DNA from: Bacteroidales bacterium UBA3382
Lineage (GTDB): Bacteria > Bacteroidota > Bacteroidia > Bacteroidales > UBA932
DNA length: 42,929 bases
NCBI GenBank assembly: GCA_002358965.1
Contig: DEPW01000115.1
Location: forward strand, 1-42,929
Reading direction: 5' to 3'
The position numbers were made by a program, and so were the translations under genes. Below the pieces are notes generated by a model that worked only from the letters and a program-made list of their open reading frames with translations, ran no database searches and was not told the DNA's origin. Positions 7,256 to 16,257 of this stretch are shown here, in pieces (positions within the stretch are counted from its first letter, which is position 1; every line of letters begins with the position of its first letter).

Positions 7256-10200
7256 TTTCGGCGTTCAGGAGCGAACTTCACGCGGAACTCATATTTTCCG
7301 AACGGAACCATATATTCTTCCAAAGGCCATGCGCCCCAAGAGTCTATGCAGCCGAGGCCCATCTGGACTTTGTCGAAGCATACCGAGGTAAAACCGTCAC
7401 GGACAAGTTCGGCAGGATGCCTCTGCGCCTTCTGCTTCACAGGGCCTTCGTCAAGGGTTTCCTGCGAATAAGGAAGTGCCGATGCGCTGAAATCTTCCGC
7501 AGACGAGATGGTCACGGATATGCCATCAGTGCCGTTTACCAATGTCCATGCTTTGAGGTCGCTGCGCGTACCGCATTCCTGAGGGCGGATGTAAGGGTAA
7601 AACATGTCGTCTACCGAGGACGAATGGCGGCCTATGATTGCCGAGCCTTTGCGGTCGGAATAGTTTTCCCATGGTCCCCGTCCGTAATAATCCACTCTGT
7701 CGAAACTTTCAGGCAGGTCTGCACGCATTCCGAAGCGGAACATGTATCTGTACGCTCCCTCCATGGATGCGGCCCTGTCGTCGGGTACGAGTCTCTGGAC
7801 GATGCCGAGCTCCCCGGCCGAGTTGGCGGAGTATTCGAGTTCAAGCCTTGCAGGGATGTTTTCGAATCGGAATGCGGCCTTTACCGAAGCCCCGTCCGGG
7901 GTCAGGCTTTCCAAAGTCATGGAAGGAGAGTGCCACTCTTTGAAGCGGAGCTGCTGTCCGGCACCGAAATCGTTGTCGGTAACCGCCCTCCAGAAGTTAG
8001 GCCTGATGCAGCTGCCATCTTCAAGCAACTGTATGCCGTCGAAAATGTAGCTGTCGACGAGCCCTGTGGCCGATGATATGCGGATTTGTCCCTTGTCGGT
8101 TTCGAATACGAACGAATCTCCCTTGTCGGTTGCGGATACCGGTGTCCCGGTGTCTTCCAACGGACTGAACATGTCCGCCTCTTTGAGAACATATTGCGCA
8201 TAAGCTATCCTATGGCCTTCAGGCAGGAACGGCTCGTCGCGGTTCAAAGTGAAACTGATATTCAGCAACAGGCCGTTTTCCCTTCCGAGCCATGTCCTGA
8301 CGGAATCCCTGTCGTAGCCCAGGACGAATTCGGCTGTCTGTTGAGGGGCTACGGGCAGTTCGGGCATCTTGCCGGATGCCATTATGTTTCCGTTTGAAAC
8401 CAATTCCCAATCCAGCGAATATGCCGACAGGTCTCGGAAAAAATATTCGTTGAAAACCGAAATCTTTCCGCCGAGGGTGTCTTCCAGCGTTGTCCATATC
8501 GGCTGATGATAGTACCGTACTTCGTATGCATGCGGGTTAGGGTTGCGGTCCGGACTGAAGAGCCCGTTGTTGCAGAAATTCTTGTCCCAATCGCTGTCGC
8601 TGTCGTTAAAATCCCCGGCGTATGCAAGGACGGTCGTCCCGTTCTTGTCGTAATAGACGGACTGGTCTACGAAATCCCAGATGAACCCTCCCTGGTAGGC
8701 CGGATATTTCCGTATCAAGTCCCAGTATTCTTTGAAACCGCCTTCGGAATTGCCCATCGCGTGGGCGTATTCGATTTGGATCAGAGGCCTTTGTGGATTG
8801 TTTTCGCAATATCTTATCACATCCGCCGGCTTTCTGTACATAGGAGAATATATGTCAGCCACTTCGAATCCCCAGTCCTGTTCGTATATCAGGAGTCTTG
8901 TCGAATCCATGGCTTTTACGGTTTCGCCGGCGGCTTTGAAGTTTTCACCGTAGCCGGCCTCGTTCCCGAGCGACCAGAAAATGATCGACGGATGGTTTTT
9001 CAGTATCCGTACATTGTCGACATTCCTCGAAACATGTGCGGCTTTGTAGGCAGGATCCTTTGCGACGCTGGATTCCGTGTACATCATACCGTGCGATTCG
9101 ATATTGGCTTCAGCGATGACATAGAGCCCGTATTTGTCGCAAAGGTAATACCAATAAGGGTCGTCCGGATAGTGGCATGTCCTTACCGCATTGATATTGA
9201 ACTCTTTCATGCGGCGTACATCCTGTTCCATATCCTCTTTTGAAACGAGGTATCCGCCGTAAGGGTTCATCTCGTGCCTGTTGACGCCTTTGAACAGCAC
9301 GGGCTGTCCGTTTACGAGTACATTGCAGCCGTCCAGTTCGATTTTCCTGAAACCGAAGTGCTGGCGGATGACTTCGACCGTCTTGCCTTCAGTATCGTAC
9401 AGGGCGAAGACGGCTTCATACAGGTTGGGAATCTCGGCGTTCCATGAAAGCACTTCCGGGAAGCGTTCGGTAATCCGGCTTACGCCTTCCATCGTAAGAT
9501 CCCTGACTTTGCTTCCGTCCGGACCGAGGATCTCTATACCGATACTGTAGCCTTCAGGATATTCGGCGGTTATGTCCAGCACCCCGTCCCTGTATCCGTT
9601 TTCAAGTCCGGCGTCGATACGGATATCTTCGATATGGAGGGGATTGCGGGCATACAGGTAATTTTCCCTTGCGACCCCGGTCATCCTCCAGAAATCCTGG
9701 TCTTCAAGGTATGTACCGTCGCACCATCTGAACACCTGGAAAGCGATGAGGTTCTTCTTGCCGGGGATGACATACGGGGTGATGTCGAACTCGGCGGCCG
9801 TCTTGCTGTCTTCACTGTAACCGGCGAACTGTCCGTTCACATAGAGGGTGATATTGGAAGTGACCGAACCGAAATGCGCGACAATCTGCTTCCCTTTCCA
9901 GTCGGACGGGATCCTTATCTGCTTGCGGTACGAACCTACATGGTTTTCCTCGACAGGGACATGGGGAGGGTCGTTTTCGAATTTTTCCCTCCAGGCATAG
10001 CCCACATTGATGTATACCGGGTCGCCGTATCCGTTCATTTCCCAGATTCCCGGTACAGGGATTTCCCCCCAGGAGCTTTCGTCGAGATCCTGTACATAGA
10101 AGTTGCTTACCCTTTCATCGGCATTTTCGGCCCAATGGAATTTCCATACACCATGAAGCGAAAGGAAGTTTTCGGAAAACTCTTTGTCCCGGGCGGCTTC

Positions 10201-10389
10201 TTGCCTGTCGGCGAAAGCGAACATGTCGGCATGGGATTCGAGCCTGTTTACATAATTTGTCCCGGGATCGGTCCACTCCGTATGTTGAGGATCGAGTCCG
10301 TATTCCGGTGCGACCTTCTCGGTGCAGGAAACCGTCGCAAGGAATGCCGTCCCTATGATGGAAATGCAGGAAAGCAGCGGGGTCTTCAT
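7234..10389 (-). CDS. Beta-galactosidase, GH2 (LacZ-like), surface lipoprotein
   Basis: 1051 residues. A lipoprotein signal is seen at the N-terminus (ATVSC, Cys22), so it is exported and lipid anchored. The jelly-roll, immunoglobulin-like and TIM-barrel domains of large LacZ enzymes follow. The barrel has FKGVNRHEMNPYGG, FNINAVRTCHYPDDPYWYYL, acid/base Glu477 in LGNEAGYGE and nucleophile Glu540 in IEYAHAMGNSEGG, then a Bgal small-chain domain. It hydrolyses terminal beta-galactose from oligosaccharides. The gene follows a small lipoprotein gene by 18 bases and is probably the last in a transcript starting at the M6 peptidase. Its natural substrate (host glycan or dietary galactan) cannot be read from the sequence. 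Confidence 0.93.
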   Translation of the reverse strand: MKTPLLSCISIIGTAFLATVSCTEKVAPEYGLDPQHTEWTDPGTNYVNRLESHADMFAFADRQEAARDKEFSENFLSLHGVWKFHWAENADERVSNFYVQDLDESSWGEIPVPGIWEMNGYGDPVYINVGYAWREKFENDPPHVPVEENHVGSYRKQIRIPSDWKGKQIVAHFGSVTSNITLYVNGQFAGYSEDSKTAAEFDITPYVIPGKKNLIAFQVFRWCDGTYLEDQDFWRMTGVARENYLYARNPLHIEDIRIDAGLENGYRDGVLDITAEYPEGYSIGIEILGPDGSKVRDLTMEGVSRITERFPEVLSWNAEIPNLYEAVFALYDTEGKTVEVIRQHFGFRKIELDGCNVLVNGQPVLFKGVNRHEMNPYGGYLVSKEDMEQDVRRMKEFNINAVRTCHYPDDPYWYYLCDKYGLYVIAEANIESHGMMYTESSVAKDPAYKAAHVSRNVDNVRILKNHPSIIFWSLGNEAGYGENFKAAGETVKAMDSTRLLIYEQDWGFEVADIYSPMYRKPADVIRYCENNPQRPLIQIEYAHAMGNSEGGFKEYWDLIRKYPAYQGGFIWDFVDQSVYYDKNGTTVLAYAGDFNDSDSDWDKNFCNNGLFSPDRNPNPHAYEVRYYHQPIWTTLEDTLGGKISVFNEYFFRDLSAYSLDWELVSNGNIMASGKMPELPVAPQQTAEFVLGYDRDSVRTWLGRENGLLLNISFTLNRDEPFLPEGHRIAYAQYVLKEADMFSPLEDTGTPVSATDKGDSFVFETDKGQIRISSATGLVDSYIFDGIQLLEDGSCIRPNFWRAVTDNDFGAGQQLRFKEWHSPSMTLESLTPDGASVKAAFRFENIPARLELEYSANSAGELGIVQRLVPDDRAASMEGAYRYMFRFGMRADLPESFDRVDYYGRGPWENYSDRKGSAIIGRHSSSVDDMFYPYIRPQECGTRSDLKAWTLVNGTDGISVTISSAEDFSASALPYSQETLDEGPVKQKAQRHPAELVRDGFTSVCFDKVQMGLGCIDSWGAWPLEEYMVPFGKYEFRVKFAPERRNQTPERL

Positions 10390-10407
10390 GGCCGTGGCGT
10401 TTTAGGG

Positions 10408-10833
10408 TTAGATTAACTTTTTGATTATCACTCCTGTGGTCTCGTCTTCGTTCCACAGCCAGAAGACATCGCCCTCTATCTTGCTGACAATCATCGTAAG
10501 CTCTTGCTGGCTGAGTTCTCCGTTGCGATAGCACTTGATGCTTGCTTCCACCGAAGAACCGGTTTTCTTCATGTCTCCTTTTACGACAGCTTCCATATAG
10601 CTGCTCTGGTCATCTGTCATGACTCTGTATTTTCCATCGGATGTGGATGAAAGCTGGAAGCCGGATGCCGAATATTCGAGTATGTAGGCACCGTTTGTTA
10701 CAAGTCCCGGTTGGAGCATTTCGGTGAATTCGCGCTGTTCCGGGGTCATTTCGAGGTCTTTGGTGCAGCTGGCGAGTGATACCGCCATTGTTGCAAGGCA
10801 AACTATTGCCAGGGTCTTTATCGTTTTTGTCAT
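10408..10833 (-). CDS. Small lipoprotein of unknown function
   Basis: 141 residues. Lipoprotein signal peptide with lipobox SLASC (Cys23), then a mature domain of about 118 residues rich in beta strands with no family I recognise. The order of strands (GAYILEYSASGFQL, GKYRVMTD, then a C-terminal FWLWNEDETTGVIIKK) suggests a small beta-sandwich or lipocalin-like fold, which is only a guess. It lies between the M6 peptidase (27 bases upstream) and the beta-galactosidase (18 bases downstream), so it is likely co-expressed with them at the cell surface. Confidence 0.7.
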   Translation of the reverse strand: MTKTIKTLAIVCLATMAVSLASCTKDLEMTPEQREFTEMLQPGLVTNGAYILEYSASGFQLSSTSDGKYRVMTDDQSSYMEAVVKGDMKKTGSSVEASIKCYRNGELSQQELTMIVSKIEGDVFWLWNEDETTGVIIKKLI

Positions 10834-10860
10834 TTTATTCTGTATTATATATATGTTAAA

Positions 10861-13032
10861 CTATTGTTGGTCGGTGTTTTGTGCCGGAGTCACAGTCATC
10901 ATTATGCATTCCTGTATTCCGTTTGCGTATGTTACGATAGCCTTGAGCGTTCGTTGTCCGTCGAAATCCACAGTGAAATTGTCCGGATCCGCGATGGCCT
11001 GGTCGGAGATGTACCACTGTACCGATGCATCGTCGTCGTCGAGATTCAGAAGCATTAACCTTACTGTCGCGCCTTTTACGAAAGCGGCCCTGTCCAGATA
11101 GATGTAAGGGAAGTCGCTCGTGCGGTCGAAAGTGGTGAAGTCCACAGCATATCTGGCGCTTTCGAGTTCGTCCTTGCTATACCAGATGGATACTGTGTAT
11201 TCCGTGCCCGGTTCGAGGTCTTCGAATGTTATTTCATAGCCCTGGACTTCCTGTACCGAAACGGTATCGCCGTCCTTGAACCTGAGTTCGGCCTGTGCAG
11301 TGGCATCGGTGGTCTCCCTGTCGATAGTCCAAGAAATCGTGGCTTCCTGTCCGATGACGGTCGTTTCGTGGCCGGTGATCACTGGCAGTTCGAGCGAAGC
11401 CTTGTCCACAAGCATGAATGTGGCATGGTCGCCGGTAGACTCGATGTTGCGGAGCTGGTATTCGACTTCTTTGCCGCTCCATGTCTTGTAAGCTTCGTGC
11501 GTTTCGGAAGACAGCATGTCCACCTTCAGCCTGCCAGGGAAGAACACATCGGAAACATCCTTAGTGGTGGTGTTGTTGCAGGCTTCGATAAGGTCTGCGC
11601 ACTGGTGGTAAGGATAGGCGTTGACCTCGTTCAGAGGCCATCTTTCGGCAGCCGTCACAGAATAGCCGTAATTGTACGATTCGCCTGCCGGATTGTCGGA
11701 TTTGTCGATATGGTATGCAAGCAGTCCGCTTGTCGGAAGATAGGCGTCCCAGCCTTCCTGTTTGCGGTATTCCACAAGAAAATATTCGTCCTCTGTGTCG
11801 GACTCTATACGGAGGAATTTGTTGCTTTCATTAATAGGTTCGAGCGTCATGTTGCCTGTCTTGAGCTCTACCGGGGTGGCGATGCCGAGCATCTCCCTCT
11901 CGAATGCATTGTAGTTCGGCGGCGTGTTGCTGTCGTTGTTGTAACTTCCGCTGTCCATGATGGAAGTCACTCCCCAGAGCGTTTCGGATATAGGGTATCC
12001 GTCGTAGTTGTAGTTGGTGTCGTAGGCATCCATGAGTCCCATGATATGGCTGAATTCGTGGCAGAATGTGCCTATCGACGCGAATGAATTGCCTCCCCAT
12101 CCGGTCTTGAGTTCCGAGGAGCATGCGTAACTCGAAATGCGAACGCCGTCCAGATAAAGGTAAGGATCGTAATAATCTATCGCCCAAGCGTGGGACCAGA
12201 TGCAGTCTTCAATGTATGTCTGAGCCTCGTCTTCGCCGGCGAAAAACATGAATACGAAATCGCACACTCTGTCGCCGTCGACATCATACTGGCTGAAATC
12301 TATCTGTCCGTCAAGCGCTTTGCAGGCCTCGGCCACGAGTTCGTCAGGATGCTTGTCGTTGCCGCTCCAGTCGTTTCCTCCGTAATACTCCCGGTTCTTA
12401 GGTGCGGTGAATATTCCGTAGACATCGAAATGGAAATCCGCGAGGTCTACGTATTGTGCCTTGAAGTAGTCTCTTGCCGAGCCCGTGGCCCCGTTGTACG
12501 AATAGCCTTCTTCGTTAAGCAGGGCGTCGAACTTTTCCAGATTTCCCTGGGTGAACCTTACATCCTGGAATTCGACAAGTATTACGGCGGCTCTGATCAC
12601 TTTTGAATCCGTCCCGGCCAGAGGAGTGGAATTCCTTGTCATCATGTTCTGCATTCTGATGTCCGTGTACTGTCTGCGGCGTTCTTTTGCGCGGTCGGTG
12701 AGTTCCGCATAAGGGATGTCTTTCGAAGCGGATATCACATCGGCAGGCACATCATCGCCATTGACGATGTAGTCTGTCACGGTGCGCTTGCCGTCTTCGT
12801 AAGTCACATATCTCACATAGCCGTCGCTGCACAGGCTTACGGCTGATCCGTCTGCGGTAGTGGTGACTTTGAAATACTCGTCGCCTTTGAACAGCAAGGT
12901 CACGCTGCTTCCGTCAGGTTGTGTGATTGTCAGTCTGTTGTGTTTTGCCGGGATGGCATGGCATACGATAGGACCTGCCATGAAGAAAGCCATGATTCCC
13001 GCAAGAAGGAGGGTTCTTAAATGTTTCGACAT
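10861..13032 (-). CDS. Secreted M6 family metallopeptidase (immune inhibitor A-like) with C-terminal Ig/FN3-like domains
   Basis: 723 residues. Signal peptide (residues 1-26, ends CHA), a pro-region to about 140, then the M6 catalytic domain. The zinc motif is HEFSHIMGLMD, with H325, E326, H329 and the third position D335, fitting HExxHxxGxxD of InhA-type peptidases. The family blocks GSARDYFKAQY and WGVTSIMDSGSY are also present. After about residue 560 come an FN3-like domain (ATISWTIDRE...EPGTEYTVSIWYS) and a second beta domain. It is an extracellular protease that may act on host or food proteins. First gene of a probable three-gene transcript with a -7 element 47 bases ahead. Confidence 0.9.
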   Translation of the reverse strand: MSKHLRTLLLAGIMAFFMAGPIVCHAIPAKHNRLTITQPDGSSVTLLFKGDEYFKVTTTADGSAVSLCSDGYVRYVTYEDGKRTVTDYIVNGDDVPADVISASKDIPYAELTDRAKERRRQYTDIRMQNMMTRNSTPLAGTDSKVIRAAVILVEFQDVRFTQGNLEKFDALLNEEGYSYNGATGSARDYFKAQYVDLADFHFDVYGIFTAPKNREYYGGNDWSGNDKHPDELVAEACKALDGQIDFSQYDVDGDRVCDFVFMFFAGEDEAQTYIEDCIWSHAWAIDYYDPYLYLDGVRISSYACSSELKTGWGGNSFASIGTFCHEFSHIMGLMDAYDTNYNYDGYPISETLWGVTSIMDSGSYNNDSNTPPNYNAFEREMLGIATPVELKTGNMTLEPINESNKFLRIESDTEDEYFLVEYRKQEGWDAYLPTSGLLAYHIDKSDNPAGESYNYGYSVTAAERWPLNEVNAYPYHQCADLIEACNNTTTKDVSDVFFPGRLKVDMLSSETHEAYKTWSGKEVEYQLRNIESTGDHATFMLVDKASLELPVITGHETTVIGQEATISWTIDRETTDATAQAELRFKDGDTVSVQEVQGYEITFEDLEPGTEYTVSIWYSKDELESARYAVDFTTFDRTSDFPYIYLDRAAFVKGATVRLMLLNLDDDDASVQWYISDQAIADPDNFTVDFDGQRTLKAIVTYANGIQECIMMTVTPAQNTDQQ

Positions 13033-13079
13033 TTCAGGTGAAAGTTTGGTTGTACTAAATGTGTATTTTCTACGGTCAG

Positions 13080-13087
13080 CAAATATA
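13080..13087 (-). promoter_or_regulatory. -7 element TATATTTG for the M6 peptidase transcript
   Basis: Minus-strand TATATTTG, exact TAnnTTTG match, 47 bases ahead of the peptidase ATG and followed by GC as in many Bacteroidota promoters. Confidence 0.65.
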
Positions 13088-13140
13088 TGAAATATTTTGA
13101 GAGTTACGCAAGCGGGCTTTCAAATTTCGAATCGGGCCAT

Positions 13141-13171
13141 AAAAAACGCGGGGCCACATCCCGGCCCCGCG
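13141..13171 (-). terminator. Strong Rho-independent terminator of the OmpA/TPR lipoprotein gene
   Basis: CGCGGGGCC (13147-13155) and GGCCCCGCG (13163-13171) form a perfect 9-bp GC-rich stem with a 7-base loop. On the minus strand six T (13141-13146) follow. It lies 40 bases past the stop of the lipoprotein gene and before the M6 promoter, so it isolates the two transcripts. Confidence 0.88.
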
Positions 13172-13210
13172 TCCTTGTAATCGTGTATATGCCCACAAAT
13201 GGGAAGATTC

Positions 13211-14854
13211 CTATCTGTACTGTGCGAACTCGATGTCCTTTGCAGCCCTTGCGGCAAGAGCCTCGTTGCTCTCGACTTTTGCAAGGTTGGCTTTCACAGC
13301 CTCTGCATCACCCTTGCGAGCGGCGATGATAGCTTTGAGGTATGCCGAATAAGCGCATTCGCAGTCTATTGCCTTCGATGCATCGTCGAGCCTGTCGTTG
13401 AGGATGTATGCGATCTTCAGGTTGTGGTTGTCGGTGCCTTCGAGTTTTGCAAGCGCTGCTGCATAGTCGCCGGAGTAGATGTCGATGATGGCAAGGTTCT
13501 CCGTTGAAGTCTGGTTGCCGGCAGCCTTGAAGTACTCGGCAGCTTCCTGGCAATTGCCGTCAGCAAGCGCGAGGGCGCCCTTGAAGTTCTTGACATATTC
13601 GCAATCCTGGCCCTCGACCTTTGCAAGCTCGCTTGCAGCGGCATCCATGTCGCCCTGGTAGTACCTTACGACTGCAAGGTTGTACTGAGCGCGCTGGCTG
13701 TCATATTTCTCGATGGCCTGTTCGTAGATAGTGGCCTTGTCGGCAAGCTCTTCGGTGATCGAGGCTGCACGCAGGAGGGCTTCTTCGTCGAGGATGTCGA
13801 TATTGTCGTTGATGAGAGCCTTGAGCTCGTCATTGCTGTAGTTGGTGTATTCGATGTTGGCAATGAATCTTGCACGGCGCAGCTGCGGAAGGATGTCGTC
13901 TGCGAGTGTCTCGTAAACGGATGACATGTTCTTGATTTCACGCTCGCGTACGGCAGGGTCGCTGTACATCGAAAGGACGCGGAGGATAAGATCCTTGTCT
14001 TCTATGTTGGAAGCCGAAACGAGTTCCTGGAAACCTTCCCAGTCTTCGGAGATGTCGGTTACATTGACAGGAGCGTCGATAGGGTTCTTCTTGGTGATCT
14101 TTTCATATGCCTTTTCTGCGCTTTGGCCACGCTTTACGGCCAGTTCGCTGTTGAAGTCCTCAGGTCCGTCAGGTGAAGCGTATGCTACGATGTCGGTCCC
14201 GGTGATTTCCCTGCGTTCATCGGCTTTGATAGCTTCGATAGCTGCGTTCCAGTCTTTTATCTCCTGTTTTTTGAGCTCCGAATTGCGTACATTGGAGTTG
14301 TTGATGGTGTACAGGATCTGGGTTTCTTCGGTCTCTTCGATGATTTCCCTGTAAGCGTCTTTCATGTAGTCGACGACAGCGAGCTTGCTTGCAAGCATGT
14401 AGGTGGTGTTGGCTCCGTCAGCGACTTTGATGACAGGTGTTTCGTAAGTCTTCTTCTTGAACTTTACGACACCCCTCAGTTCGAGGTGGCTCTGCTCCAT
14501 TCCCGGAACATATTCGAACGAAACCTTCTCTCTGATAGTAGCGCCGTCTTTAGGAACGACTTTCCAGTTGTCTTTTACTTTCTCACCCTGGTAAGTGAAC
14601 GGCTCCATTGCCGCTTCGCCTCCTTCATAGACCAGGACAGGGGTCACTTCGAGGATGGCTTTAGGATTGAAATAATCTGCCGGGCAGACTACGGTTATTT
14701 CTGCATTGATTTCTCCGCCTACGACCTCAAGCACCTGAGGCTCGCAGGTAACAACAACATTTGCAGCCTCTTCCGCCATTTTCTTCGGCGAGCTGCAGGC
14801 AAGGACAGATGCTCCGGCGAGAGCAATTGCCAACATTTTAAAAACTTTGTTCAT
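13211..14854 (-). CDS. Lipoprotein with OmpA-like segment and TPR repeats
   Basis: 547 residues from the ATG at 14854; an upstream in-frame extension lacks a signal sequence. Lipobox SVLAC (Cys20). The first 180 mature residues are beta rich and unrecognised. Next comes a segment like the OmpA peptidoglycan-binding domain (IVAYASPDGPEDFNSELAVK, then RGQSAEKAYEKI), and the C-terminal half has helical TPR-like repeats (YDSQRAQYNLAVVRYYQGDM; VKNFKGALALADGNCQEAAE). It could link the outer membrane to the cell wall or scaffold surface assemblies; this is inferred from the domains. It is a single-gene unit with its own promoter and strong terminator, which suggests high expression. Confidence 0.78.
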   Translation of the reverse strand: MNKVFKMLAIALAGASVLACSSPKKMAEEAANVVVTCEPQVLEVVGGEINAEITVVCPADYFNPKAILEVTPVLVYEGGEAAMEPFTYQGEKVKDNWKVVPKDGATIREKVSFEYVPGMEQSHLELRGVVKFKKKTYETPVIKVADGANTTYMLASKLAVVDYMKDAYREIIEETEETQILYTINNSNVRNSELKKQEIKDWNAAIEAIKADERREITGTDIVAYASPDGPEDFNSELAVKRGQSAEKAYEKITKKNPIDAPVNVTDISEDWEGFQELVSASNIEDKDLILRVLSMYSDPAVREREIKNMSSVYETLADDILPQLRRARFIANIEYTNYSNDELKALINDNIDILDEEALLRAASITEELADKATIYEQAIEKYDSQRAQYNLAVVRYYQGDMDAAASELAKVEGQDCEYVKNFKGALALADGNCQEAAEYFKAAGNQTSTENLAIIDIYSGDYAAALAKLEGTDNHNLKIAYILNDRLDDASKAIDCECAYSAYLKAIIAARKGDAEAVKANLAKVESNEALAARAAKDIEFAQYR

Positions 14855-14911
14855 AATAAAATTGTTATGGTTTAAAATAATTTCCATTGTCATTTTGCAT
14901 AGTGCGTGTCG

Positions 14912-14919
14912 CAAAACTA
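14912..14919 (-). promoter_or_regulatory. -7 element TAGTTTTG for the OmpA/TPR lipoprotein
   Basis: Minus-strand TAGTTTTG followed by CG, 57 bases ahead of the chosen ATG. This position also argues against the longer start at 14953, which would lie upstream of the promoter. Confidence 0.65.
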
Positions 14920-14981
14920 CAAAAATCAAGCTACAAATATATAAAAATTTCAATTGCTTCCGATTTTCTAAAAGCTTTTTT

Positions 14982-14989
14982 TAACTTTG
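14982..14989 (+). promoter_or_regulatory. -7 element TAACTTTG for the sigma-54 activator operon
   Basis: TAACTTTG followed by CG, only four bases before the ATG at 14994. If used, the message would have almost no leader. Confidence 0.55.
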
Positions 14990-14993
14990 CGCT

Positions 14994-16250
14994 ATGTTGA
15001 GCCAAGAAGAACTACAGAGGATCAAGAGCGGCTTTGACATCGTGGGCAACGATCCCGCTCTGAATTATGCCGTGGAACTCGCATATAAGGCGGCTTCTAC
15101 GGATCTGACCGTACTCGTCACCGGGGAAAGCGGTGTCGGCAAGGAGGCGATACCGAAAATCGTGCATCAGTACAGTGCGCGCAAGCACGCAAAATATTTT
15201 GCCGTCAACTGCGGCGGCATTCCCGAAGGAACCATGGATTCCGAACTGTTCGGACACGAAAAAGGGGCCTTTACCGGGGCCAACGAAAGGAGGAAAGGAT
15301 ATTTCGAAGAGGCCGACGGGGGGACGCTTTTCCTTGACGAAGTGGCCGAGCTTCCCTTGCCTTCGCAGGCAAAGCTCCTGAGGGTGTTGCAGTCTGGGGA
15401 ATTCATCCGTGTAGGCTCTTCACAGGTGCTGAAAAGCGATGTCAGGGTGATAGCGGCTACGAATGTGCATCTCGAACAGGCCGTATCGTCGGGCAAGTTC
15501 AGGGCGGATCTGTATTACCGCCTGAATGCGATACCTATATATATACCGGCATTAAGGGAACGGAAAGGGGACATAGAGCTGCTTTTCAGGAAATTCCTTG
15601 CGGATTTTTCGGAAAGATACATGACATCGCGCATACGCCTGTCCCCTCAGGCCAAGAAGATGCTTGCCGAATACCGGTGGCCGGGGAATATCCGGCAGTT
15701 GAAAAATGTCGCCGAGCAGTTGGCGGCTTTCGAGTCGGTGTCTGATCCCAGGCAAAGCGTGGACATATCGGCCGAGGTGATGGAACGGTATATTCCGAAA
15801 GACAAGGGTGTCATGCTTCCGGTGAAGTCCGCAGAAAGCCAGGATGCCCAGTCGTCAGCGGATACCGAAATGATCTTCAGGATATTGTATCAGTTGAAGT
15901 CGGATGTGGACACTTTGAAGGCAGCCGTGTTCGGAGATGCCTCGGGAGACATCAGGAACCAGCCTGCAAGGCATCTGCCCGCGCCCCATAACGATTCGCC
16001 CGTAATCACTCCGGCTCCCGTAACGGTCGAACCTTCATCCGGCCATCAGGAATACTATGTCAACGATTATGATCTCGCAGAGGAGCATACGGTAGTGGAC
16101 AGGCCTCTGTCGATACAGGAGGTCAGCGAGGAACTTATCAAGGCGGCCTTGAAAAGGAACGGGGGGAAACGCAGTGCGGCGGCCAGCGAGCTTGGCATAT
16201 CCGAAAGGACTTTGTACAGGAAAATAAAGGAATACAACATAAAAATGTAG
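14994..16250 (+). CDS. Sigma-54-dependent transcriptional activator (AAA+ and Fis domains, no receiver)
   Basis: 418 residues. It starts directly with the AAA+ domain: Walker A GESGVGKE (44-51), the sigma-54 contact loop GAFTGA (91-96), Walker B GGTLFLDEVAELPLPSQ and the arginine-finger region near YYRLNAIPIYIPALRERKGD. A linker of about 100 residues follows, then a Fis-type helix-turn-helix at the C-terminus (SAAASELGISERTLYRKIKE). There is no N-terminal response-regulator receiver, so the input signal is unknown; it may be controlled by level or partner. It would activate RpoN promoters elsewhere. The lptE gene begins seven bases after its stop. The Pro in GKEAIPKIVHQ, where most have GKE-x-IA, is a small oddity. 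Confidence 0.93.
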   Translation: MLSQEELQRIKSGFDIVGNDPALNYAVELAYKAASTDLTVLVTGESGVGKEAIPKIVHQYSARKHAKYFAVNCGGIPEGTMDSELFGHEKGAFTGANERRKGYFEEADGGTLFLDEVAELPLPSQAKLLRVLQSGEFIRVGSSQVLKSDVRVIAATNVHLEQAVSSGKFRADLYYRLNAIPIYIPALRERKGDIELLFRKFLADFSERYMTSRIRLSPQAKKMLAEYRWPGNIRQLKNVAEQLAAFESVSDPRQSVDISAEVMERYIPKDKGVMLPVKSAESQDAQSSADTEMIFRILYQLKSDVDTLKAAVFGDASGDIRNQPARHLPAPHNDSPVITPAPVTVEPSSGHQEYYVNDYDLAEEHTVVDRPLSIQEVSEELIKAALKRNGGKRSAAASELGISERTLYRKIKEYNIKM

Positions 16251-16257
16251 ACGAGAT

